Origin: Calliphora vicina
Lineage: Eukaryota > Arthropoda > Insecta > Diptera > Calliphoridae
NCBI RefSeq assembly: GCF_958450345.1
Contig: NC_088780.1
Location: 161,678,726 to 161,742,725 of the forward strand
Direction of reading: 5' to 3'
DNA: 64,000 bases
Shown here: positions 58,401-62,295 of the stretch, piece by piece
How positions within the stretch are numbered: position 1 is the first letter of the stretch
Layout of the letters: each line of letters opens with the position of its first letter
Program-made: the position numbers and the translations under genes
Notes under the pieces: model-generated
What the model saw: the letters and a program-made list of their open reading frames with translations, nothing else
Databases searched by the model: none
Told to the model about the DNA's origin: nothing

Positions 58401-60279
58401 TAATATTAATATATTTTGCAATTTTAAATGAGCGTGATGAAATTATAAACAAGTTGGATTACTAAAATTTACATAAAATATTGAATTTAAATTGAAAAAT
58501 GCATACTGTAGCATGTATTAAAAAAAATGGGTTAAGAAAAGAAAACTTATTTGTTTTAAAAAATTATATTTAAACAAAATTTTGCAAATAATTTGTTATT
58601 CCAGAAAACATTTACGTTAACCTCTAAAATAGTATAATTCAAATTTTTATTTTATTTTTAATAAATATTTGAAGTAAGGTTTGAAATTATTTTAATATCG
58701 TATGAGAAAATTATAGGAAAACTAATTTAGAAGAACTAAATTTTACTGCCTCCTTTTCTCTACTAAGAAATTCCGTTATTAATGATATTCATTTATTTTG
58801 TTTATAAAATCCTTTTAAATTTTTTTTGTATTTTACTATGACAGGGGTAGCTATGGCCTGATACAAGGTAAAATGGCTAGATACAAGTACTCTACTTTTT
58901 CTTAAATAATAAATGAGTATCAAAAGGGTTTATCACAAAAACAAATTTCCGAAAAGTTTTCAATATGCAAATCGGTGATTTCTAGAATAATAATTCGGTA
59001 AAATAAGAGAGTTATCACAAGCTGTAGAAGCAGGTTTATGTGTTCGGAAACCATCAAAGAAGCCGTTTATTTCTCCAAAAATTGGCAAGGCCAGGTTAGC
59101 TTTTGCAAAGGTACAGCAACAGATGGAGTCTCCATAATGGTGTGGAGCTGTTTTGCATACGCTGGAGTTGGATCAATTCACCAAATAACAGAAAATTTAT
59201 CTATATATTTATACAAGTTTGTAATGCTGCCTTTTTCAAAAGAAATCATGCCTCTAGTTTGGGTTTTTCAACATGACAATGACCCAAATCATATTTCGAA
59301 ACTTGCTAAGGAATCAATAGTTATAGTAATGCGTGACCAGCTCAATTGCCTGACCTTAACTCTATTGCAAATCTTTAGAGCATCATTGATCGCAAGATAA
59401 AAAGGAATTCTAGGACGAACAAAAATACAATTTTTAATAGTATTCTGGACGCATGGAACAAAATTTCTAAAGATAAACTTTTGTGACACAAGAACAAAAG
59501 TTGCGTTAGTTTTGACCGGTTTTTACTTATTTCGCTATTTTGAAAAATATCTTTATACAAATAAATTATACATTTTTGTGTATTTACGTTTAATTTACAT
59601 AAAGTGGTAAAGAAAAATGTCCCGTCTAAGTTTTTTGAAGGGCCTATATTTGCCGATTCAACTTTCTAACTTCTTGACTATATAGTTTGTACTTATTTTT
59701 TGCAGAGTTAATTTGAAATAATTTTCTATTTTCTTTTTAATTTCAGCTAACGACTCTAAAGCGGTAAGTGAAATTTTCTAATATCAACTATGTAATCGTA
59801 CATTCGTTGTAACGGTACAAACGGTGGAATTTAAAATTATATTTATCTAGCATTTGACATAGGTATTGTATAAAATTTTATATAAATATGAGCGGTTGGT
59901 ATAGATATCAATAAATTGGTTTTTCAAATATATTCCTGTTCTTTTTAAATCAAAATATAATGTTATACTCAAATTTCTCTAAAACATGTTCGAAATCCAT
60001 CTCATGGCTAAAAAGCATTTGGCAACTCTAGTTGACATTTTACCGTTATGGGTTGGGTGGTGGTGGGTTAGTAAGTAGCAATAGATTGTTTACTGATTTA
60101 ACCATTCTTAAGATACACACACAAATTCTAATAAAAAAACGTACCTCATGAGCCTTGGGATGAAGATGTTGACAATTGTGTGACTGGACAACATGAATGG
60201 AATTTATCAATAACAGTAGCAAAACACTGGACAACATAAATGACAAATGAGACGGCCAGCGGACAGGTACTGCTATCAT
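15920..60279 (-). CDS. Invadolysin: Invadolysin / leishmanolysin-like zinc metalloprotease (M8), complete 11-exon gene
   Basis: I assembled this by joining 11 exons (listed separately) whose GT-AG boundaries and phases all agree. The total is 2130 nt, 709 residues plus stop, close to the Drosophila protein (about 680). Order: signal peptide (hydrophobic FMLSSVLLLLLINSIHVV), propeptide with HNCQHLHP, a basic RRKKR site suited to furin-type cleavage, and the catalytic domain with the zinc motif HEILHALGF (exon 6). The later His in MTGTHTQ and the Met-turn region LMEDSGWY (exon 8) fit the M8 fold. A Cys-rich C-terminal region and a hydrophobic tail (LPLTLAVLSLLM) suggest GPI or membrane attachment, but the tail ends in basic residues, so this is uncertain. 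M8 proteases are secreted or surface peptidases. Drosophila Invadolysin affects mitosis, cell migration and lipid storage. Introns total about 42 kb, with the first 29,991 bp. All catalytic residues are present and no disabling change was seen. Confidence 0.95.
16460..16619 (-). CDS. Invadolysin: Invadolysin exon 10
   Basis: 160 nt encoding NFDSINNIKDGDEVFYGGSV then SLADHCPYIQEFTWR and GSHCHFVENNP. Acceptor TATTTACAG, donor GTAAGT. It is separated from exon 11 by a 58-bp intron and from exon 9 by a 2.2-kb intron that carries a mariner remnant. Confidence 0.93.
17155..17440 (-). pseudogene. mariner remnant copy B (3' part), in Invadolysin intron 9
   Basis: The + strand matches the left part of copy A (GCTTTTATTTTGAAACA, ATGACCTTTTCCC, ATATGGATTCCGAGTCAAAA). 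It therefore encodes, on the - strand, the transposase C-terminus with stops and small deletions. The homology stops near 17460. A short match to the 5' end of copy D (AAAGTCATACACCCAATA, about 18605-18622) may be the other end, split by about 1.1 kb. Confidence 0.8.
17461..18600. other. Unidentified sequence between two mariner fragments
   Basis: It starts with GCACAGTGGGGCATAATCG, which resembles a hAT-type end (CAGTGGGGC). It reads as non-coding DNA with moderately complex blocks (GACGTGGGCGTAGCC, CCATCGACACGTCC). I could not find a matching inverted end or target duplication, so it may be a truncated element. Confidence 0.3.
18788..18920 (-). CDS. Invadolysin: Invadolysin exon 9
   Basis: 133 nt encoding GRSIHPFCSKVKQDPLQTEC then TDDRNSVALCNLIRHNFRLP and EQYQ. 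Donor GTGGGT, acceptor TTGTTTTTAG. Cys-rich region downstream of the active site. Confidence 0.93.
18985..19172 (-). CDS. Invadolysin: Invadolysin exon 8 (third zinc His, Met-turn)
   Basis: 188 nt. It begins NEAMTGTHTQSPVFSRITLA with the likely third zinc ligand His, followed by LMEDSGWYRANYSMASPLSW, and ends LNNA plus two bases. Donor GTGAGA. Confidence 0.95.
19245..19470 (-). CDS. Invadolysin: Invadolysin exon 7
   Basis: 226 nt. It runs LQIHQWSNDTIRKVVRDNW … TPRVVQEVRKHFNCDLLEGA … ALTHWEKRILE. The VRKHF-C-LEGAELEDQGG segment is well conserved in leishmanolysin-like proteins between the HEXXH motif and the third zinc ligand. Donor GTGGGT. The following intron is 72 bp and open in frame, so intron retention would not break the frame. 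Confidence 0.95.
19537..19922 (-). CDS. Invadolysin: Invadolysin exon 6 (catalytic HEXXH)
   Basis: 386 nt starting VCRICNATGQNC and ending KPHLNE plus two bases. It contains the zinc-binding and catalytic motif HEILHALGF (VKHEILHALGFSVSLFAFF), the core of the M8 peptidase active site, as well as AHCQQE and ANLCPNSI typical of the family. Acceptor TTTTCAAG is somewhat weak but is the only one consistent with the phase. Confidence 0.95.
19982..20093 (-). CDS. Invadolysin: Invadolysin exon 5
   Basis: 112 nt. It encodes KCNSTKVFVKNGLTHCIDNC onward to EVEVPEGHLD, a Cys-rich lead into the catalytic domain with an N-glycosylation sequon (NST). Donor GTAAGT. The next intron is only 59 bp. Confidence 0.93.
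20217..20299 (-). CDS. Invadolysin: Invadolysin exon 4
   Basis: 83 nt. It enters in phase 0 after CAAAAACAG and encodes DTVLPEAIQFWEQALMVRQT then KGPIRLN. Donor GTATTA at 20216. The two leftover bases AG join with G of exon 5 to give Arg. Confidence 0.92.
20616..21531 (-). mobile_element. Tc1-like element, internally deleted
   Basis: The ends are CAGTTGCGAACAAGATAATA (left) and, inverted, CAGTTACGAACAAGAAAATA (right). TA lies on each side (20614-20615 and 21532-21533), as for Tc1/mariner insertions. The - strand (about 21150-20834) encodes a decayed transposase N-terminal part (SSELSNAIHLICQANKN). The rest of the transposase is missing. It lies in Invadolysin intron 3. Confidence 0.85.
21597..21747. 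mobile_element. Small hairpin MITE
   Basis: Two arms of about 58 bp are inverse copies: ACAAATAATTAC…CTGACACAACAAAATTAT at the left and its complement at the right. A loop of about 35 bp separates them. There is no clear target duplication outside the arms. Confidence 0.7.
21970..22105. other. Unassigned intronic sequence
   Basis: Mixed-composition DNA left of the mariner-like element. Nothing recognisable was found. Confidence 0.3.
22106..22870 (-). mobile_element. mariner/Tc1-superfamily element with AGGTGGCGCAAAAGTAA ends
   Basis: Both ends read AGGTGGCGCAAAAGTAA inwards (from 22106 and, inverted, to 22870). The - strand carries broken transposase pieces: an NKQNLRFWGTKNPRV region, QDGAT-AHTA-like core (via frame changes), and the C-terminal KSRVYVNKPQTLEALKENIL and PEVLPKVMENYIKRAQ. 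The N-terminal DNA-binding part is deleted. Subfamily is uncertain. Confidence 0.82.
23080..23300 (-). repeat. Dispersed repeat end (GAAGGGTATA type), copy 1
   Basis: Read on the - strand this contains GGGGACTACCGAAAGTTGAT, TTCAACATTCAGACGG and a GTGAAGGGTATAAAC end. The same blocks occur on the + strand at 42790-42850 and as short ends at about 44205 and 49695. It is therefore a dispersed family, probably the end of a larger transposon I cannot name. Confidence 0.55.
23300..24068. other. Intron 3 sequence, nothing recognised
   Basis: Unique-looking intronic DNA with no coding exon consistent with the host gene's phase and no recognisable transposon ends. Confidence 0.4.
24069..24567. mobile_element. 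hAT-like MITE rich in ACCGGTTAACCGGT, copy 1
   Basis: Starts TAGAGTGTCC and shares most of its length with the 37282-37835 element: TTTGTGGACGC(A/T)AATAGGA, TTAAGGCTCTATCTTTATGC, AAAATGGTATCAAAGTTTTT. Palindromic ACCGGTTAACCGGT blocks lie near both ends. The right terminus is eroded (GGTTTTGTCTTG instead of the expected end), so no target duplication is visible. Confidence 0.75.
24590..25072. repeat. Inverted repeat with tRNA-like B-box motifs
   Basis: TTTTCCAGCTG(C/A)GGTATGACTCAG occurs at the left end and inverted at the right. Inside, TGTCCAGGTTCGATTC appears at about 24617 and inverted at about 24825. GGTTCGATTC resembles the pol III B box, so this may be a SINE-related inverted dimer. 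No convincing A box or cloverleaf was found. The middle is rich in GCCG/CGGC. Confidence 0.45.
25175..25495 (+). pseudogene. 3' end of a jockey-type non-LTR retrotransposon
   Basis: Frame-shifted pieces (TRTSTRSHPFVI; KCKSNVRKHYSLYHPSHN) match the extreme C-terminal region common in jockey/BS-like reverse transcriptases, ahead of an A-rich tail at about 25500-25525. Truncated at the 5' end. It may belong to the same family as the fragment at 31.1-34.4 kb. Confidence 0.6.
25723..25753 (-). CDS. Invadolysin: Invadolysin exon 3, 31-nt microexon
   Basis: Acceptor TTCTATTACAG (AG at 25755-25754) and donor GTAAGT (25722-25717) enclose 31 nt encoding (G)LDTDKFILIN. It bridges exon 2 (…DESVLG) and exon 4 (DTVLPEAIQFW). 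Exons 2 and 4 cannot be joined directly without a frameshift, so this microexon is required. It has 4.2 kb of intron on one side and 5.4 kb on the other. Confidence 0.92.
25754..26689. other. Intron 2 sequence, AT-rich, nothing recognised
   Basis: AT-rich DNA with a short GTA trinucleotide run at about 26168. No element ends or exons. Confidence 0.4.
26690..27315. repeat. GGTACTTTTT-rich repeat, left part
   Basis: The motif TTTGGTACTTTTTCGAA and relatives recur about eight times. The repeat resumes after the solo LTR at 28672 and shares blocks (TTCAAACTTGA, TACTTTTTCGTTCTTC) with the interior of the hAT-like element at 47600-48447. It is probably an old, end-less relative of that family. Confidence 0.55.
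27316..28671 (+). mobile_element. Solo LTR (gypsy-like) split by a hAT-like element
   Basis: It begins TGTTACGAATTTGC and ends AAAACGTAACA, giving short TGTTAC/GTAACA inverted ends. ATAT flanks both sides (27312-27315 and 28672-28675), the 4-bp duplication typical of LTR elements. Without the inserted 27363-28179 element it is about 530 bp. Inside are a TATAAAT at about 28396 and an AATAAATAAA signal at about 28554, as expected for an LTR promoter and polyadenylation site. There is no internal coding region, hence a solo LTR. Orientation is from those signals. Confidence 0.82.
27363..28179. mobile_element. hAT-like element inside the solo LTR
   Basis: The ends are TAGGGTATTCAAT and its inverse. 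The flanking 8 bp are GCAACTAC at the left and GTAACTAC at the right (one mismatch). Subterminal TTAATCGGTTAA-type palindromes occur at both ends. The 80-residue frame inside is not recognisable as transposase. It is non-autonomous. Confidence 0.82.
28672..29000. repeat. GGTACTTTTT-rich repeat, right part
   Basis: Continuation of the repeat at 26690-27315. It has blocks shared with 47730-47960, including TTCAAACTTGA and TACTTTTTCGTTCTTC. Confidence 0.5.
29065..29510 (+). repeat. Dispersed intronic repeat, copy 1 (pairs with 34465-34815)
   Basis: Blocks in the same order as at 34.5 kb: ATCATTCCAATGTCGTTA, TTGCTCTTGAC, GTAGTAGTTT(T/C)GAAGCTAA, TTACTT(C/A)GAATTCTAT, TAAGAGTAAAGTTAATG-like, ATCAAACATCTTTGA. 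Identity is moderate. The family was not recognised. Confidence 0.6.
29960..30153 (-). CDS. Invadolysin: Invadolysin exon 2 (propeptide, furin-like site)
   Basis: 194 nt. Acceptor TTTCTAG ends at 30154, phase 0 entry VIHGVRIETVE, donor GTGAGT at 29959. It joins exon 1 as AHE-VIHGVRIE, a recognisable family stretch. RRKKRST lies before RPLRISLVYDESVLG, placing a likely proprotein-convertase cut just ahead of the mature enzyme. The exon leaves two bases (GG) completed by the next, 31-nt, exon. Confidence 0.93.
30154..31100. other. Start of Invadolysin intron 1, near exon 2
   Basis: Mostly AT-rich. A repeated block of about 45 bp (GATTTATTGGAAAAT with flanks) occurs at about 30617 and 30735. 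No coding sequence. Confidence 0.45.
31110..31734 (+). pseudogene. Non-LTR reverse transcriptase fragment, 5' piece
   Basis: Frame-shifted + strand sequence encodes SGVPQGSV…, FLIFLNDLL, and SFADDSN, the FADD catalytic motif of jockey-type reverse transcriptases, with SSFLRDRTIRFVMD upstream. The open frame is interrupted after the motif. The fragment is cut by the palindromic element at 31743 and continues at 34185. Confidence 0.83.
31743..34176. mobile_element. 2434-bp near-perfect palindrome (foldback, hAT-like ends)
   Basis: The left arm (31743-32942, about 1.2 kb) is repeated in inverse on the right (about 32988-34176) around a spacer of about 45 bp, with very high identity over most of the arm. 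The outer ends are TAGAGTGACA and its inverse. The flanks are ATGTATAT on both sides (31735-31742 and 34177-34184), an exact 8-bp target duplication. End sequence and duplication length fit the hAT superfamily (inference). There is no transposase. Confidence 0.92.
34185..34378 (+). pseudogene. Non-LTR reverse transcriptase fragment, 3' piece
   Basis: Reads YIQPKIEYNSH then, with frame changes, matches the thumb-side region of jockey-type RTs (ELLDRVQ, NSIDSLEHRS). It is the continuation of the fragment ending at 31734. Confidence 0.75.
34379..34436. repeat. Truncated end of the TAGAGTTTCC hAT family
   Basis: The inverse reads TAGAGTTTCC…AACCGCGGTTTCGGTT, matching the ends of the 47600-48447 element. 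Only one end is present. Confidence 0.65.
34465..35170 (+). repeat. Dispersed intronic repeat, copy 2, interrupted by a pogo-like MITE
   Basis: Same ordered blocks as 29065-29510. The element at 34816-35121 is inserted near its right end. Confidence 0.55.
34816..35121. mobile_element. pogo/Tigger-like MITE, copy 1 (complete)
   Basis: The terminal repeats CAGTGCACTCGCGATAATAT are exact inverses at both ends, and TA lies on each side. The ends are typical of the pogo group of Tc1/mariner. The interior has repeated AAAATATGAACA blocks and no open frame. A second, left-truncated copy is at 62296-62592. Confidence 0.88.
35171..37160. other. Intron 1 segment, AT-rich, nothing recognised
   Basis: AT-rich sequence without recognisable transposase, element ends or exons. 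The 94-residue open frame at 36573 is low-complexity and has no recognisable similarity. Confidence 0.45.
37165..38330 (+). pseudogene. mauritiana-type mariner remnant, split by a hAT-like MITE
   Basis: After GTGTGTCAATAAGTCCGCTC the + strand carries scrambled frames reading TSAEDAERSGRP, DRRLKV, LNDHLGMRKLS and PPYSPDLAPRDYFF-like pieces of a Mos1-related transposase. The central catalytic third is deleted. The MITE at 37282-37835 sits in its 5' non-coding part. Dead element. Confidence 0.8.
37282..37835. mobile_element. hAT-like MITE rich in ACCGGTTAACCGGT, copy 2
   Basis: The ends are AAGAGTGTCC and the inverse of TAGAGTATCC. Eight-base flanks are ATAGCAGA and ATAGCAGT (one mismatch). Interior collinear with 24069-24567. 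Several ACCGGTTAACCGGT-like palindromes lie at both sides. No coding capacity. Confidence 0.85.
38331..39840. other. Intron 1 segment, nothing firm
   Basis: Contains a somewhat GC-richer part (38340-38640, with repeated CAGACCA and TACAGCAGACCAAT blocks) and otherwise AT-rich DNA. No exon or element ends established. Confidence 0.4.
39842..40205 (-). pseudogene. mariner remnant copy C
   Basis: Collinear with copy A: AAGAACGAATCAAGCCAAT, ATACAGAGAGCATTA, CCATGGATATTTGGCTTTG, TCGCAAGTAATGATACGGTG. It encodes decayed transposase on the - strand with large internal deletions. Confidence 0.8.
40230..40352. repeat. Tandem duplication, 61-bp period
   Basis: Two adjacent copies of a block starting GATCATTCGATTCGTTG and ending GACGCTTGACTAA, with a handful of differences, at the right edge of mariner copy C. 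Confidence 0.85.
40353..42714. other. Intron 1 segment with GCT/CTG-rich stretch
   Basis: 41160-41240 and 41450-41500 are CTG/GCTGCTG-rich and more complex than the surroundings, unlike the transposon debris nearby. They could be a conserved regulatory segment, but no specific site is identifiable. No coding exon. Confidence 0.35.
42715..42890 (+). repeat. Dispersed repeat end (GAAGGGTATA type), copy 2
   Basis: Shares GGGGGCTACGGAAAGTTGAT, TTCAACATGCAGA and a neighbouring GACATGACTACATCGACTTC-like block with 23080-23300 on the other strand. Confidence 0.55.
42937..43645. repeat. Inverted-repeat element with 51-bp arms
   Basis: AAAATCGTATTCTAG(G/A)GATC followed by AAAATAA(G/A)AAACTTTGCC at 42938-42988 is repeated inverted at 43590-43640. 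The interior is non-coding. Outer ends and target duplication are not defined. Confidence 0.6.
44271..45065. mobile_element. Non-autonomous DNA transposon with TAGGGTARAAGGGGGA ends
   Basis: The left end TAGGGTAGAAGGGGGACCAT and the right end, inverted, TAGGGTAAAAGGGGGATCAT match for about 25 bp. No unambiguous target duplication. The interior has a second small inverted repeat (ACCACCCCAC / GGGGTGGGG at about 44440-44480) but no transposase. Confidence 0.72.
45066..46595. other. Intron 1 segment with TATGAT-rich and TAACGG-rich repeats
   Basis: 45070-45280 carries AATATGAT/ATCATATCAG blocks related to those around 52.2-53.5 kb. 45780-46080 has TAACG-containing blocks (ACCGTTACT, GCGCTAACG), a family seen inverted at 61470-62110. 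No gene. Confidence 0.45.
46939..47179. mobile_element. 241-bp hairpin MITE in mariner copy E
   Basis: Arms of about 105 bp starting CACCCTTA(A/T)TCTACTTGG and continuing CGTCGTCGACATCGTCGTCA are inverted at the two ends around a loop of about 30 bp. It interrupts the mariner sequence. Confidence 0.85.
47600..48447. mobile_element. hAT-like element (TAGAGTTTCC ends) in mariner copy E
   Basis: The ends are TAGAGTTTCC and the inverse of TAGAGTTGCGG. The flanks TGCAGAAC are identical on both sides (47592-47599 and 48448-48455), a perfect 8-bp duplication. AACCGCGGTTT palindromes lie at the ends and GGTACTTTTT blocks inside. No transposase. Confidence 0.9.
48577..49440. other. Intron 1 segment, nothing recognised
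   Basis: AT-rich DNA. The overlapping short frames at 48.95-49.16 kb have no recognisable similarity. Confidence 0.4.
49441..49745. repeat. mariner end fragment followed by a GAAGGGTATATAAG-type repeat end
   Basis: GCTTCAGCGGCACTTTTTTT at about 49485 matches the CTCTGCGGCACTTTTTTTT region of mariner copy D (57670). 49697-49730 reads GAAGGGTATATAAGATTCGG, the end also seen near 44205. Both are scraps. Confidence 0.45.
50365..50610. mobile_element. Hairpin MITE of about 245 bp
   Basis: Arms of about 85 bp (GATTCAAAAGGTCTGCTATT, AGGTCGTATTGTCATAATGT, CCTAAAATATT) recur inverted at 50540-50610 with few mismatches. AAATATTT lies near both outer edges and may be the target duplication. Confidence 0.82.
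50611..52130. other. Intron 1 segment, AT-rich, nothing recognised
   Basis: No exon, RNA gene or defined element. The 69-residue frame at 51015 has no recognisable similarity. Confidence 0.4.
52180..53550. repeat. TATGGT-rich repeat split by a hAT-like element
   Basis: Degenerate short repeats of the type ATCATATTATGGTTGTG on both strands surround the inserted element at 52331-53173. Related blocks flank the 44271-45065 element. The ends of the whole repeat are not defined. Confidence 0.5.
52331..53173. mobile_element. hAT-like MITE with CCCGGGAAT-rich ends
   Basis: The ends are TAGGGTTTTGAATTTCCCG and the inverse of CAGGGTTTTTATTCCGGG. Flanks GTCGCCTA / GTCCCCTA give an 8-bp duplication with one mismatch. 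Non-coding AT-rich interior. Confidence 0.82.
53860..54520 (-). pseudogene. Non-LTR retrotransposon RNase H and C-terminal fragment
   Basis: The - strand, through several frames, encodes an RNase H domain (VFQAEI-like start, a run of SSLVEVCRRA, then CWVPGH) and a downstream Cys-rich stretch (CRMCGNVGE…VKHIT). This is the layout of the pol C-terminus in jockey/R1-group elements. Stops interrupt it. Inserted in antisense to the plus strand within Invadolysin intron 1. Confidence 0.75.
54600..54770. repeat. Fragment of an ACCGGTTAACCG hAT-like family
   Basis: AAAACCGGTTAACCGAGTG and ACGGTTCACAAAAAACCGAA resemble the subterminal regions of the 24-kb and 37-kb MITEs. No intact ends. Confidence 0.45.
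54771..56950. other. Intron 1 segment, AT-rich, nothing recognised
   Basis: AT-rich with CAA microsatellites (55600-55720). No exons or element ends identified. Confidence 0.45.
56955..57800 (-). pseudogene. mariner remnant copy D
   Basis: Collinear with copy A over most of its length (TTTTATTTTGAAACATT; TCAGATACTCTGTTCCAAAG; CGCCATGGATATT; TCGCAAGTAATGATTCGGTG; TTTCCCTGCTTTTGG). It runs on to ATCCCACATGTTTAAGTCAT at its 5' end. The encoded - strand transposase is broken by many frameshifts. Confidence 0.85.
57879..58340. repeat. AT-rich relative of the CAGGGCTGAGATT hAT-like family
   Basis: Starts CAGGACTGAGATTCTCATGC, matching the end of the 46596-48576 element, and has TATGCA/ATGCGC-rich interior. 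A diverged inverse end (AGGGCTAACATT) lies near 58338. No firm target duplication. Confidence 0.5.
58838..59650 (+). pseudogene. Tc1-like transposase remnant
   Basis: The + strand has KGLSQKQISEKFS-like helix-turn-helix sequence near 58925. From 59038 there is an open frame with VSIMVWSCFAYAGVGSIHQI, MLPFSKEIMPLVWVFQHDND and PNHISKLAKE, the central and second-Asp region of Tc1 transposases. The C-terminal region is shifted and stopped. The ends (GGGGTAGCTATGGCC left, GGCCTATATTTGCC right) are only loosely inverse. Antisense to the host gene. Confidence 0.82.
59747..59763 (+). other. Exon-like 17-nt segment between strong + strand splice signals
   Basis: TTCTTTTTAATTTCAG (59731-59746) immediately precedes a 17-nt segment, and GTAAGTGA follows (59764 on). 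Both signals are near consensus for flies on the + strand, while the host gene runs on the - strand. No + strand gene is known here, so it could be chance, a transposon-derived exon, or a microexon of an unseen antisense transcript. Confidence 0.25.
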
Positions 60280-60528
60280 GTTTCCGATATTCCTCAATAG
60301 AAGTGTGCGTAGGTGGTGTTTGTGATGTTGGTCATTTGACGAAATGAACTCTTGAGATTTGTGTAACAACGTCTGTGCATGGTGACGGTGATGATTGTTG
60401 TAATAATGGTGTTCTTGATGACTGCGGCAACGACTAACCTGTTTTAACTGGCCTAGAGTAGTTGATGGTGGTGGTGTCGTATTTTGTTCTTGCTGTTGTA
60501 TTTGAGGCAGGTAAAGTTGTTGGCACAT
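60145..60528 (-). CDS. Invadolysin: Invadolysin exon 1 (signal peptide; two candidate starts)
   Basis: The exon ends in …HLHPKAHE followed by donor GTACGT (60144-60139). Two in-frame ATGs matter. The one at 60277-60279 (context AAACATGAT, good for a fly) begins MIAVPVRW and places the hydrophobic core FMLSSVLLLLLINS as a normal signal peptide. The one at 60526-60528 adds 83 residues rich in His, Gln and Pro (HHYYNNHHRHH) ahead of it. An in-frame TAA at 60583-60585 blocks further extension. I favour 60279, because a buried signal peptide is unusual. The upstream reading would give a 792-residue protein with a signal-anchor. Confidence 0.85.
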
Positions 60529-61460
60529 TTTTTCGTTCTTTCCTTCTTCGTTTTGCTTTGTGATTTTTAAAGCTTCCAAGTATTATTTTTCTTTATTTAT
60601 TTTATGGAAACAAAGTTACCGGAAAATACATAGGGCCAAGATTTTGTAATGTTTATATTTTATTTTCATTATTTTGTAATTTTGTTCTATTCTAATCAAA
60701 ATTGATTTTGTATAACATTTAGTTAATTTTTCACTTAAGGTGCGTGTAACAACCACTAACTGCTTTATATTTTATGCAGCGGCTGCATCTCAAACAATAA
60801 TTATTATTTAGTAGAAAAATAGTATATCTTGGTGACAGCTGTAAGATTTTCTAGCTCTTTATAAACAAACAAAAACGCTTCACACCACCACCAAAGTTGG
60901 TAACAATAACAACAATGATAACGTACAAAAAATATGTAATTACACCAACAATATAATATACATTAAACTGAATTCTATTTTTTTTTTATTTTAATTTTTC
61001 TTGTTTTATTTATTAAATGTCACATTCACATGAACTCCGGCAACAATAAAAAACTACACACAACATAAACGACCAACAAGACAAGAGCAGCGACGACTAC
61101 GACGTTGGCGACTGGGATTGCACGACGAAAAAACACCCGCTCGCTGCAGCACTCACACACAGCTGTAAAATATTTACATTAACAACAAATTAAACGATTT
61201 TGCTTAACAGGCCGCCTCTGGATTTGTTTATATATTTTCTTATTATGCTTTGCACTTTTTTCCAGTTTAATCGAAATGTTTTAATTTCTTATTGAAATTT
61301 TTAATCTTATTAAACAAACACACGTCCGTTTTCATTCACGATTCATAAACAAATGATGAAAAAAACAACAAAATTTTTTTATTTGTTTGCGAAAACTATA
61401 CAAACAAACACAAGGTTGTATATCAGCAGTGTTACCATTGTGCTAATGAAATTTTAAATT
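60529..61460 (-). other. Invadolysin: Invadolysin 5' UTR / promoter region (inferred)
   Basis: Lies upstream of exon 1. A GC-richer stretch at 61085-61160 (GACGACTACGACGTTGGCGA and a CTCGCTGCAGCACTCACACA block) stands out from the AT-rich background and is a reasonable place for the transcription start. No TATA box, DRE or clear initiator could be assigned. Confidence 0.35.
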
Positions 61461-61469
61461 TATTCATTT

Positions 61470-62130
61470 TAAAGTTTGCAGTTATTTCGGTAACGGTAAT
61501 TTAGCGCTAACGGCAAAAATTATACAGATATGAATCAGCTGGTTTCAGCATTATGAAAATAGAAAAATAACAAAAGAAAATTTGAAAATGTTTGTGGTTT
61601 GAAAAGACAGACAAATATATTTCACACTCGTTGAATATTGAAACCATAGAGAATTATACATAGAGACGAGACACTACGATTTGTCAAACAAAAACACAAC
61701 AAAAAATATGTTTGATACAACAACAAAATACATTGACTAGAATCTATTTTGTTGTTGTGAGAGATAGGTTTTTGACAATTACGTCTCGTCTCTATGTTAC
61801 CCTATGATTGAAACCATTTAAAACTTTTCTGACAACTGTCATTTGTTGCATATCTTAATAAACTGTGGCTAACGGTTTTTGTTCTTATTTTTATAACGGT
61901 ATTTTAATTATAACGGCAATTTCATCTTAAATTAAATTATTAATAAAATTTTGAAAAATTAAAAATAAGTTGACATGACGATATTTTGAAATGTTGTCAA
62001 TATCAATAAACCTAATTATTAAAATAAAAATATGTATTTTTATATAATAAACTACTTATAGAATTTACGATCGGTAACGGTAGTTGCGCTGAAAGATATT
62101 TTAGGAGTAACGGCTACCTTACTTTTTTGC
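61470..62130. repeat. TAACGG-rich repeat, interrupted by a MITE
   Basis: GGTAACGGTA, GCGCTAACGGC and related blocks. The right part (CTGAAAGATATTTTAGGAGT) is the inverse of CTCTAAAATACTCTTTCAG at about 45792. A dispersed family seen twice in the window. Confidence 0.5.
61645..61806. mobile_element. 162-bp MITE with 8-bp target duplication
   Basis: The ends CATAGAGAATTATACATAG and the inverse of CATAGGGTAACATAGAG are followed inward by AGACGAGAC. ATTGAAAC flanks both sides (61637-61644 and 61807-61814). No coding capacity. Superfamily uncertain (hAT or P by duplication length). Confidence 0.86.
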
Positions 62131-62295
62131 TAATAAACATTATATAAATTGATTATGAATAAGGCGGTAAATATTAATCCAAACAATTAATATTGGTGGG
62201 TATTTTGACGAAATTTTCTTCTGATTATCATATTGGTAATAAATTATTTAGTTCATGAAATTGTTTTCTTTGGAAAGACTATTTTATTTATTATT

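Noticed and set aside
60046..60144. Continuation of exon 1 frame past the donor (FFIRICVCILRMV…)
   Set aside because: The sequence after GTACGT is intronic; exon 2 joins exactly in phase at 60145.
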